Assembly: GCA_905250115.1 (NCBI GenBank)
Contig: CAJNOI010000084.1
Coordinates: 338,582 to 402,581 of the forward strand
Source: Adineta steineri
Taxonomy: Eukaryota; Rotifera; Eurotatoria; Adinetida; Adinetidae
DNA: 64,000 bases
Direction: 5' to 3'
The notes beneath the pieces are model-generated. The model saw only the letters and a list, made by a program, of their open reading frames with translations. It searched no databases and had not been told where the DNA came from. Position 1 is the stretch's first letter. The number at the start of each line of letters is the position of its first letter. Shown here in pieces: positions 22,980 to 34,542 of the stretch. Position numbers and translations under genes: made by a program.

Positions 22980-23079
22980 NNNNNNNNNNNNNNNNNNNNN
23001 NNNNNNNNNNNNNNNNNNNNNNNNNNNNNNNNNNNNNNNNNNNNNNNNNNNNNNNNNNNNNNNNNNNNNNNNNNNNNNN
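22980..23079. other. 100-N scaffold gap cutting two genes
   Basis: Exactly 100 N, a conventional placeholder. To the left the TSP1 gene (+) stops inside a repeat; to the right the ABCC gene (-) stops after its first membrane-domain exons. The 3' halves of both genes must lie in the missing sequence. Confidence 0.95.
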
Positions 23080-24592
23080 TATTTTATTATCAAATGCTGA
23101 TTCCCAACAATACATTTTTACAATACGCATTGATTTAATTATTTCAGACATAGTTTTAACACGTTCATCAGTTACTTGTAAAATTCTTGTTCTAAAAATT
23201 CGATCAATAAACTAGATTGTATTTCAAATGAAAAAAGGTAATGACAAACCGAAGAAAACCAAATAAACGGCCAAATAAAACTTGTGTAATTAAAAGGAAT
23301 ATTGTATAGCCAATAGCAATAAACGCAATATATTTTACATATTGCCAAAAGTAAATAACCGTAAAAATAGCTTGTGATGGAGCCATCTAAATAAATAAAA
23401 TATAGTTGTACTTAACCCTTTCAGGACCGGCTTATTTCGAGAAAAAATTAAACTTACAAATTGAGAACACATTCAAACCGTCAAACTCTGTTGCTAATTC
23501 TAATTTCGTCTATTTCCATTTAATTGAATGTCCTTTTTCTTGAAGTCGCCTTATGTAGAATGAAACTGATGAAGTACGAACTGTGAACTCTTAAGTGACT
23601 GTAACGAGAACACAGTGCAGGTATATATATCAGCAAGAGAAGAACCTATGACTTTACACGTCATAAAATGAACATTTACTTTGAAGAGACACGAAAAAAA
23701 TTGAAGTCTCATGCGTCACATCACCGGAAATTTCAATGACATTTTAAAACGTCACCAGTCCCGAAAAAATTAATCTTATATAACTAATTTTTTTATTACC
23801 CATGTATAATGAATAAAGTAGAAAAGCATTTCAACTTGACTTGCATCATTGGATACTAAATTTGTTATTTGACCAGAACCAATAGTATTCGTTGAATGAC
23901 TTGATAATCGAAGAATCTTCAAACAATATTTTTTTAGTAACAAAATTAATGTATTTTATATTTTATTATATTTACTTTACGATATACTAAACCAGTATAT
24001 GCTATACGCATTTGTGCACCATATATAGTCATTCTATAAAAATACTACAAATAAATCTGTTATCTATTTTAGTTTATATAGAATTATTATTACTTGATGA
24101 TAAATAATAGAAGCTATCAATGCAGTAAGACTAGTTCCAATAGCTAAAAGCCACGCATGAGATGTTGGCATAGTAGAACATGATTCAAAAAAACCCATGA
24201 GAAATGTTAATAATATAGGTTGAGAAAATGTAAGTATAGCCTATTAATAAGTAAAAGATAAATGAATTGATTTTTTATAGTAATGATTTATTTACAGTTG
24301 GAATAAGTAATAAACCTGTAAGAAATGGTTTCCAACCCATTGTTCGTATTGTTGCACGAATAAGACTTGGTTTACGTTTTGTTTGTTTCAATTCATCAAA
24401 CCAATTTGCTTCGAGTTGTTCAGTTAATTTTGTTGATTCAAGATGTGAGAGAAGATCATAAAGATCAGTTAAATGCAGTGTACCTTGTTTATGACTTTTG
24501 TTCAATAAAATTGATATCCAACCATGAAAGAATCGAGACCATATATTTGCTTGATAATATGGATTTGGATTGGGCGGCGGCTTTGACGTCAT
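23080..24592 (-). CDS. ABCC/MRP-family transporter, N-terminal part only (cut by gap)
   Basis: The start at 24592 gives MTSKPPPNPNPYYQANIWSR, followed by the ABCC4-type N-terminal region (FFHGWISILL ... SLIRATIRTMGW). Exon 1 is 24296-24592 and exon 2 begins at 24240 (AILTFSQPILLTFLMGFFES). Next come ILRLSSHSTNTIGSGQITNL with VSNDASQVE, a membrane exon starting at 23386, and an exon ending in MRIVKMYCWESAFDNKI at the gap. These match the first transmembrane domain of MRP4-like exporters and align exon by exon with the + strand gene at 44276. Both ATP-binding domains are missing in the gap. A TTAA-flanked insertion sits in the intron 23387-23799. It should export organic anions or conjugates from the plasma membrane (family knowledge). 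Only about 120 bp separates its ATG from the TMEM245 stop. Confidence 0.85.
23412..23773. mobile_element. TTAA-flanked MITE (piggyBac-like) in an ABCC intron
   Basis: TTAA occurs at both ends (23412-23415 and 23770-23773). Inside are imperfect inverted termini, CCCTTTCAGGACCGG against the reverse complement TTTTTTCGGGACTGG (10 of 15 match). There is no coding frame. Removing the element and one TTAA shrinks the 413-bp host intron to about 55 bp, the normal size here. Confidence 0.65.
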
Positions 24593-24711
24593 CTAAAATT
24601 CAAAGTTTGTCATTTTTTTTCAATTCAAAAGATCATATCTTTAGTTTGAGTAAAAAAACAAAAATTAAAAATATAATCTATTTAAATAAATATTATATGA
24701 GATTCACTGCA

Positions 24712-27700
24712 TTAGTCATAATCATTTCTTGTCATTACTGATTGTAAACTAGCTGAACGATTGAGACGTTGTTTTATATTATTTAATATAACTGGAGATT
24801 GCTGAGAATTTGATAATAAAGTTGTAGCTATTGTTTCATTATACATTCGAATACCAACTAATAAACAACACAATATAATTGGACCAATTAATGCACCTTC
24901 AATACCTCGATAATATGCTCCACCAGCAATAGCTAATGCCGTTAAATACTATAAGAAAAGAAATAGATATTTGTAAATTTCTTTATAAAGACAAGGTCTG
25001 TTCAACTATCACTAACAAAAGTTACATTTGATATTCTAAATCAAATATAAACCTATATGAACGGATATTTTGTTATTGCATATTCACTGAGTCAATATTT
25101 CTTTAAGAAATCGACGTCGAAAATTTATACAATAATAGTAAATGAATCATTTTTATGTTAAACTATTCTTTCTATAATACTGACAAGGTTGCACTTTTTG
25201 AAGTATGTCTAGTGTATAAGTGTGTGGTAAAAAATCAAATGAATCGACATTATATTTGTATATCAGGTTAGCCTTACAATATTAATCATAATTATGAAAT
25301 AAAATGTTATTTCTTCTTTCTCTTTGATAAAAAAAAACTTCAATTTAACCTTGGTATCTAACTATATGTATTAGTTCACTTTTAGAATCAAATTTATCAG
25401 ACCAACAAATGTTATATCACGATATTTACGGATGCTATTAAAACTATATTGAAGCATTTGTGTACATATCGGTTTCGAAAATTAATTTACCTGATGTCCA
25501 CCACCTTTAACTTCACTATATATAGCTGTATCAACAATATAAACCGGTACAATTTGAGCAAGCAATAATATCAATGCACTCAATGGACGTTGTTGTACAA
25601 GCCATAAATCAAGACAACCTGGTAATGCTGCCCAATAGGATTTCAAAGTAACAGCACATATAGATGCAATCATTGCCGGTAAGAAAACAAGATTTGAACA
25701 TAATAATGTATGTATAATATATGTATAAAGACCATAAAAAGTAGCAATTTTTAATGATGCAATAAATACACTTGTTACTGCATCATTAACAGCTTGACCT
25801 AAACCTGAACCACCTATGGCTAATATATTATTAAGCCATACTGTTGGTCGATATATTGGTTGAGTTGAATTGGATAGAAGATAAAAAAGTAAAGTGATGA
25901 AAACAATAAATGAGATAAGAAAATTAAATAATGCAAAACCACCGGTAAATAATAATGAAATAATAGTTGAAATTACAGTTAATAAAAGAGTAGCATTGGA
26001 CCAAATTGAATCAAGAATAGTACGTAATAAATCAATATTATCAGATATAAGATGATAAAGATCATTTAGATGATATTGAAAATTTGTTTGTATATATATC
26101 AAAAAGTTTGGTGAAAGAAAACTTTGACTTGATGATATATTTAATATTCTACTACGATTTTTATGTGATATAAATAATGTTGAAGTATTTGTTACATATG
26201 TATAAAGGCGATCCCATAGTTGCAATACCTGTTCTTCAAGATTTTTATTTGATAAACTACCGGGACCAAATGTATTCATCTATTAATATGAAAAATATTA
26301 TTTTTCTTCTTGTTAAAAAAACACTTACAGGCATATAGTGTGATTCATCTGATGTAACACTTAATGGAAGACAACATTGAGGCTCAACACGAGGTGGCTG
26401 GACTTTTGCAACCTATCGATATTAAAAGACATACAAAATATAATACTATCTATAGTTTTTTTCGAACTTGTGTGGTAATCCAACGTCTTCCAGAAGTATA
26501 GAATTTATTAACAGCTGTATCCATTAAATGACTCATATGTTCTTTATCTGGTAGTATATGTTGTAGTACAATTGTTTCATTTATAAAACTACTTGTTAAT
26601 TTAATCATATGTATGCTTTCATGATGAATCTAAATTTGAAATAAAATACAAACTTTATTAGAAAAAATAAAACGAATAAAAAAAACCTGTATAAGAAGTA
26701 GTATAGTTCCAAAAGCAATAAGAATAAATAATGCTATAATAATACATGCACTAGCAAGATAATCAATTGATTCTTGTAAAATATAATTCATTTTTTTATC
26801 ACCTTTTATAAAAAACCGAATAAAACTATGATACGGTAATGGTGTTAAAACATTACGTCTAATTAAATAAATAAAAAGAAAATATTTATTTAAAACAACA
26901 AAACAAAATTGAATTTATTTTTATACCGAATTTTCCAGAAATTACTAAACCGTTGTATAATATGTTGAACATGTGTTTGTTGACTCAAATAAGTATATGT
27001 ATACAGTAGAAAATATTTAATAATTTTATAGATAATAACAAAAATTGAAATTGGTATAAGATACCAATAGAATTGATAAATTTTAATAGCTACAAATGAC
27101 CATATTACAAATGAAAAGTATGGTGCTGATGAAGAAGAAGATGATGATGATGTATTATTAGATAATGTACTTTTAATATGAAAATAATTTCTAATACGTT
27201 CAAATCTATTGATCGTATGAATGAGTATTGGTTCTTGAGATTGATTCACTTGAGAACGATGAGATCCTACAAAATAACAACTGTTACGTAGTTTGTCTGT
27301 TTAATTAAGCATATATATTTTTTAAGGAAGTAGATCTTACAGCAAAAAGCAATGTTATTAGCTTTATAATATAATTCATCGAGATTACTGTTACTTTTAA
27401 CTTTTTTTAAATTAAAGCTAATGATGGTAGAGAAAAAACATGTTTGTTTATGATCACAAGCTACATTATCAGATTGCTATAAAATAAGATATATTTCCTC
27501 ATCTTTTAAAAGTCAACAATCATGATCTCTTATACCCTGTTTATGAAAATGTATATCATTATGAACTTTTCTAAGATAACTGATCATTCTTTTTTTCAAG
27601 AAAATTATTTATCAATAGATACACTTACGAGTCATATTCTGGTCAACAATATAACCGATGAATATTAAAATGATTGTAAGAGTAACTACTATTAATCGAT

Positions 27701-28439
27701 AATGAGACGGAAAGATTTGTGAAAGATAAATAAATAGAATAAACCAGGTAGGTATTGAAAATATCTTGAGAATAGATTTTATTACTGATGAACTATTATA
27801 AACGGTTAAAACAGCTAAGAAATAGATTATAACAAATAATATCACCCATAAGGAATCAAAAATATGAATATGTCTTTCAAATAGAATATAATAATCATAT
27901 CCTATTGTCGTTATACAACGATAAACAACACCGGATTGAAGAAATTCAATAGAAGGTAGAAAAATAATAATTAATATTAATTGTTTCCATTTATCTATAC
28001 ATAATGGACCAATTGATTCAATAGTTTTATCAAGTATTTGAAAAGGTAAAATAATAACTAAACCATAGAATAATAAATGTGAATTTGTTTCTAATTCTTG
28101 TAAATGATATCGAGCTATTGAAGTAAAATGATTTTTAAATGGAAATAGAAAAGCACCAGTAAGTATAGCCCATAGAATACTCTGTATAAATGGTTCTAAT
28201 ATGCAATAAACAAGTACAGCACATATGCCACATACTATTACAAATAGAATAGCTGTCGAATGAATAAATGCTTTACGAAAGACTTGTTGATCACGATTAG
28301 GTGAAAGTTGTAATATTGATAAAACGTGAGTATCTAAACAAATATATTTAAGTAAAAAATTAACAATTTTTATCTAAAGTATTTTACCATGAATGAAACT
28401 AATATTTGATCTATCATCACGTAGTTCACAAGTAGTCAT
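24712..28439 (-). CDS. TMEM245: TMEM245-like multipass membrane protein (AI-2E transporter superfamily)
   Basis: Start at 28439 (MTTCELRDDRSNISFIH), stop at 24712. Hydrophobic exons run through 27612-28338, 26890-27267 and 25490-26279, and the last exon covers about 24712-24957. The exon at 25490-26279 is diagnostic, with FLISFIVFITLLFYLLS, then VNDAVTSVFIASLKIATFYG, YWAALPGCLDLWL and VDTAIYSEVKGGGHQ. The final exon has YLTALAIAGGAYYRGIEGAL and IGPIILCCLL. These match vertebrate TMEM245 in order. The superfamily includes bacterial AI-2 exporters; the animal function is unclear. A poly-Ser stretch occurs near 27130-27155. A 500-bp intron precedes the last exon. Some internal exon borders are not resolved. 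Confidence 0.87.
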
Positions 28440-28836
28440 GAATGCATTGATATGATAACAAGTGAAAGAATGTTTTATATTTAAGATTGATTTTATTCAA
28501 GTGCCAGATATATTTTTTTTTCTTTACAATTATACAAATAATGGGATATTACAATTTGACAGACTCATAAACGAGTACGTCTATTATGACGACAGATGAC
28601 GCTCAACTTCAGAATATCTAAGATATATTATTAATAAAGTCTGTTCTTATAGATTTTTCTTGAAAATTTTTTTAAAGATGCACGTGTTTTGTCTGACTAA
28701 GGAAGCACAAAATCCATCTAAAACAAACTATATATATTTATCTTGTAGATAAAATAGATTTAAGTTATATTTTCAATGATAAGATAATTTACAAGAGAGA
28801 AAAATAATATATATGTCAATTTAGTATTATAGTTTG

Positions 28837-30581
28837 TTAACACCCGTTATATAATAAATTGAAGCGCTGTATTCGATTATTATTCTTGTCAACAACATAA
28901 AGATTATGATGAGAATCGAATTTCAATTGAACAGGATTGTTAAGTTCTTTATTACTAACACCGGCAGTACCAGTACCTACAAGAAATAAAAAGTTTTTGT
29001 TATTACTTTATTCAGATATAGTAATTTTATCTATTTTACCTGCAATTATACGTCCTTGTTGAGAACCAACTAACCATTGAACTATTCGATTATTTCCAGT
29101 ATCAGCAACATATACATTACCTGCTGAATCAATAGCTACACCAGAAGGTAAATTAAGTTGAGATAGATTTTGTCCACTGCCTATTCCACCAGCAACTGTA
29201 ATACCTACTGTCGATTGAAAATTAAATTTTTGTACCCGATGATTATGAGAATCTGCTACATAAATTAAACCATGCATTTCATCTATAGTAATACCCAATG
29301 GATGATCGAGACTGATATTATTCGAATTAGCTTGGCCAGTACCAGCTATTAACGATAATATATAATTTGTTAAATTCAATTGTAATATACGATTATTTTT
29401 ATTATCAGACAAATAAAGTAATTGACGAACGTTATCTATAGACATATAATATACAGAATTAATTTGATTTGGGGCTGATCCAGCACCATAATGACCAACT
29501 ACTGTAATACCATCAGGTGCACCTTCTTCAGTGCTTAATGGAACTTCTACAATACGATAATTGCCAAGATCCGAAACATACATTTGATCATTCAATACTA
29601 AAATTAAAAATAAGCTAAAACTCTTGAAATATCATTTCTCTCTTTAATTTGTTTAATTACGAAGAAAAACAAGTCTACTCACCGACAATAGCAGCCGGGT
29701 GTTTATATAGATTAGCCCATGAACCAACAGAACCTGTACCACTAACAATATATCCTACTGTTGCATTAACTGGCCAACAAGCTATTCTATTATTACCGAA
29801 ATCAGCTATCAATAAATTACCATCAAAATCAACTAGTATATCATTTGGACTTTTTAGATTTGCTTTTGAAAGTGGATCTGTACTATTTGATGAACCAGCA
29901 ACAGTGATACCTGCACTCGTCCAAGTAGCATTAGCTGCACAGAGTGGATCAAACGCAGCTATATAAAAAATATTAAAACATATTACATGTAATTGTAGTA
30001 GTTAGTAACGCTGTGAAAGAAAAGAAACTCTGTAATAATTTATTTTCATTTAAAAGATAATAAGGAAAATTATAAAGTTTCTTATGTAGATCTATTTAAG
30101 CTATTATTTTTTTAACATATGATCTTCTATATAAATTTAATAGTTTAAACTAAATGAATGAATATTCATTCACATAAAAAGAAATTAAAGTTAAAAAAAC
30201 TAACATGGTGGTTTGATATTCCATTCAGGTGGTTTTATCAAAGGATTCTTCTCATCCATGCATGGATCGTCTAGGATTTAAAAAAAAGACGATTTTCAAA
30301 ATGTATCATTTATTTTGTTACATACCTTTTGAAGGGTTTTTAAATACAATTGGTAACAGTATAACTGCTATAATACATATTAATATAGCTGAACCTCCCA
30401 TACTAGCTAATCCAATATGAACATGATGTCTCATCCACCATCTTGATAAACGATTTGGTTGCTCTGTTACTGTCCCCGGAGCAGCTGTAGACTATAGAAT
30501 TCTTATATATCAAAAAACAGAATATTGAATTTTTATGTTACTTACACGAATACTAGTTGGTGTTCGTTCAGTCATCATCAT
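28837..30581 (-). CDS. Type II membrane protein with NHL repeats (copy A)
   Basis: Start at the outer of three consecutive ATG codons (30581). A short cytoplasmic segment rich in Thr, Pro and Arg is followed by a helix, GGSAILICIIAVILLPIVF, then a linker and an ectodomain of about six NHL-type propeller repeats. Repeats end in motifs such as YVADSHNHRVQKF, YVADTGNNRIVQW and YVVDKNNNRIQRF. Sequons (NAT, NLT, NLS) are frequent in the ectodomain. The C terminus is NGC, identical to that of the + strand partner at 31203. Stop at 28837-28839. Ligand unknown; a beta-propeller exposed on the cell surface is inferred. An acceptor-like TTCTTAG just upstream of the ATG suggests a non-coding first exon. 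Confidence 0.82.
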
Positions 30582-31202
30582 TGTTGAATTATTATTATCT
30601 AAGAATAAATATTATAATAAATTTTATAACTTCTGTACGTAAGATTGCAGATGAATCAGGCATTCTGATTCTTCTAGAATAAGGAATAACAGTTGGCAAA
30701 TCATTCGAGCAAAAAAAAGAACTGCGTCATTATGAAGTTGTTGTTTTGCGTAGGCATATCATATTTATATTTGTTCAAGAAAAAATAATCTACATACAGG
30801 TCAGACTAGTCTCAATTGTACGATTCTGACGGATAGATTACTCAAATGAAATTAATCTAAATACAAAATTCTATGTTGTTGTTATTTGTTTCAGTTGAGT
30901 ATACATGTTCAACATGACTTATATGAACGACTGAAATCTGTCAAAAAAAATTTCTTTTTTATTAGAAAGCTTCTATTTGCTTTGTTAGAAATTAGTAAGT
31001 CTACTTTTTTTCTTTTCTTCAAGTGTTCAGAAATCATCTGTGCATGTAATTCTCATATTTTTCTTCATTTATAAAACGGCATTTACTAATTGCATTCATA
31101 AATATCGTACTTTTAGTTATATTTCATTCAAGAGAAAAACGTCCGTATTCATTTATACACTTCAGATTTTTGTACAACTAAGCTTTTATATTTTAAACAA
31201 CT
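30582..31202. promoter_or_regulatory. Shared divergent upstream region of the two NHL genes
   Basis: About 620 bp separates two head-to-head paralogues. It is AT-rich with no domain-bearing frames. A bidirectional promoter is inferred from position only; no specific factor site was recognised. Confidence 0.45.
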
Positions 31203-33033
31203 ATGATTTGGTTACGTGGTAGAACAGATCGAATTCAACCAGCGGTATGTTTTTTTATTAACTGTTATTAATTAGATCTTTTTTTGTTTCAATATTATAG
31301 TTAGATTCTATACGTCATACGTTTTCACAATATCAAAGACGTGCTGATACTCAAGAAACTATTCAATTACAGAAAACTAATTGGTATCAAAATTTTCTTC
31401 CATTGATTTTTATAGATAAATTTTTGTATTTTTAGGAAAATGGTAGGTAATTTAACATCGTTGATTATTTTTTCCATATTATTACTAGCAACGCTTATTG
31501 GCGTACCAACTGTTTTAACGAAAGTGAAAAGTAAATTTTTTTATATAATATATATATGTATCAGTAATATCATGCTAAATATTTTTTTTTATCTTTTATA
31601 TAGAAGATAAGACTTGTTCTGAAATAACACACTGGACAACAATTTCAACTTCAAGTGGTAAGAACAAAATTTATTCGATATATATTGAATTTCGAGAGAT
31701 ATTCATGCGCTTTAACAAACTATCCTGCTTTTCTCCTCCTTAATATTAAGTTTATTTTTTCATTGAGATCATGAATTAAATAAGTGATACATACATATTA
31801 TTTACTTTTATATAAATATACTAAAGATTTTTTTCAATTTGTAGTTCAACCAGCAACTATGATTCCATTCATTTCTCAAAGTATTATAAAACTTTGCTAT
31901 AAATACTGACGATTTATAATCTTTGAATTTACAGATATGAATCCATTGTGTACAGCAACTGCATCATGGAATTCTACAGGCATCACTGTAGCTGGTTTAC
32001 CAAACGGATCATCATCAACAGCTCTTAACGGTCTAAAATATCCACATGATATTTATGTATACGATGATGGAACGATATTAATAGCTGATTCTGGCAATAA
32101 TCGCATTATTAGGTGGAATCATAATGCTACAGAAGGAATAAATATAGGAGGTACTGGTGCATATGGTTCATGGGTTAATTTACTTGCTGATCCGATAGCT
32201 CTTGCTGGTAAGTGTGATGAAAATATGAATATTTTGTTCTATATTCTTTAAATTTCATTTCTTTGTAGTTCAAGGTAATGCATTGTATGTGTCAGATGTA
32301 GAAAATTATCGCATACAGGTACGATATTATGATACAATCACTTTTAGTTTTCTATAAATAAAACAAAATTTGTTTTTTATTTTATATTTAGATGTTTCCT
32401 CTCAACAGTAATTTGAGTTCTCCAGATGCTACGACGATAATCGGACACTATGGTCAAGGATCTAGTCTTATGCAAATAAATCAAGTAACTAATTTATTAG
32501 TTCCTGTTTCAAACCCATCTTTATTATATATGGCTGATTCGAAAAATCATCGAATACTTTCTTGGAATTCACAATTCAATTATACATCCGTAGTTGCTGG
32601 ACAAACGGGCATATCTGGATCTAATTCAACTCTACTAAATAATCCACTTGGTATCGCATTAGATGAGAGAACATTTTCTCTATACATTGCTGATACATTT
32701 AACAATCGAATACAAAAATATGATATGAATACGATCAGTGCAGGTACTACTGTAGCCGGTGGTGCGGGACAACTAAATAATCCAAGTGCTGTACAACTTG
32801 ATCCATCCGGTACTAATATGTTCATTGCAGATACTCTTAATCATCGTATTTTACTATGGTTAAATGGTGCTATAAAAGGTCATACGATTGCTGGAAATGG
32901 TAATGCTGGTACCAGTGCTACTCAACTTAACAATCCATCTCAAATTCGACTTGATTCAAATTATAATTTATATGTTGTTGATACAAATAACAGTCGTATT
33001 CAACGCTTTGATCTTATTTCGAATGGATGCTAA
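31203..33033 (+). CDS. Type II membrane protein with NHL repeats (copy B)
   Basis: Start at 31203 (MIWLRGRTDRIQPA). Exon 2 encodes a charged juxtamembrane part, and the next exon encodes the membrane helix LTSLIIFSILLLATLIGVP. After a Ser/Thr-rich linker with Cys comes NPLCTATASWNSTGITVAG, the same entry motif as copy A (DPLCAANATWTSAGITVAG). Then about six NHL repeats follow (LIADSGNNRIIRW, LYMADSKNHRILSW, LYIADTFNNRIQKY, MFIADTLNHRILLW, LYVVDTNNSRIQRF), with stop after NGC at 33033. The main ectodomain exon is 32392-33033. Copies A and B are paralogues in inverted orientation. Function unknown; a cell-surface propeller is inferred. Confidence 0.85.
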
Positions 33034-34542
33034 ACTATAAACGAAATGAACTAACTTGCTTCTTTTTTTTCTAGGCAGAAAAAATTAACGTCATGCAGAA
33101 TATTGCACTTATTAATTCTTTTTTTTTCTTTATTTCAAAAATAAAATCTTAAATAAATCTTAATACTATGTAATTTTATCAGAAAATGAATATGAAGTTG
33201 TGAAAATATAGTTATTCTGCTATGCCATCAATTATATATATGTATGTATTTTTAGATACTGACTAATGAGTAAAATTCCGCGAATGATAACATATCATCA
33301 ACGAAATTAAATTCAAGGTAACTTTCTGTTATTTATAAATAATGGAAGTACTTTGAACCGTGGTTTTATATATCAGGTATTTATTAAAAATGCATACCTT
33401 ACCATCTGTAACTATATTATGACGTTACCAAAAATTTATCGACGCAATTGTTCATATTGTAAAGCAATATATCATAAACGTTTGACGTCATGTCATGTCT
33501 ACGTGAGTCCATAATATTAATATTATTTATTATTTTTCGATTTATATGAACAGTCAAAGAAAGCCAAAGTTTTATTTACTGTTTTACAATATAAAGACAA
33601 AATTTATTATCAAATTCAATGTTATATTGTGTGTAGTGAGATAATTTCGGTCAACTACGGACTAGAAGAACAACAGCAAATAAGATGAAAAATATCATTA
33701 TGTGTCTTTGTGTTAACAATAAAGAATAATATTTGATAGTACTTTTTTTTTGGAAAAGATATATTCACTTATTATTTGCTGTACACACACATTCAATATT
33801 TTTCTCTTATATAAAATTTCTTTTTCAACTTCTTATCATTTCCGGATTACGTAGGATGATTTTATTTATAAATGAAATGTTTTCTTTCGTATTGTATTAT
33901 ATTCTCTTGATTATTTTATAGATGAAGTAACGCAAAAGTCACTTTATTATGAAATAATTGTATATCTATATAATGATTTGGACTAAATGAACTCATTTTT
34001 TTACTAACGATAGGGATTGTTCGCATTCTAAAGTCTTACTGAAAAACAGTTAGTGATCACGAGAAAAAAATCGTATAACTAATTTGCTTGAACTATAAGG
34101 AAAGTATTCAATTTTTTCCTTATTCATAATAATAATATTTAACAATAGTTCCTGCTAATCTCGTCCGTATTGATTTGGATTATGAACATATCTCTATCCT
34201 TTACAAAAAAAACCCATAAACCTATTTACTCAAGATATAATATAGATATACAATTATTTTACAATAAAATGGTTTTTGTACTACCCTTCATATATGTATC
34301 ATATTTTTTTCTCTTTATAAGCCACGTTTAAAACACGAAAAAGAAAGCTACAGTCAAATAAATACAAGCACATAAGTTTACATGAAAGAAGACGAAAATA
34401 CACTCATCAAATTAACCGCGAAATAAAAGCTTAAATAAAATATAGGAATGACCACACATACAATCATACACACCCATCATCGTTTTTCTCTATAATCTGA
34501 CATAGTTCTATAGACAGGATAAATAACATAAGCAATTGTCTA
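33034..34542. other. Intergenic, AT-rich
   Basis: This lies between the converging 3' ends of NHL copy B and lipin. Only short frames are present. A CA-rich half-arm near 34447-34475 resembles one arm of the hairpin family. Confidence 0.55.
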
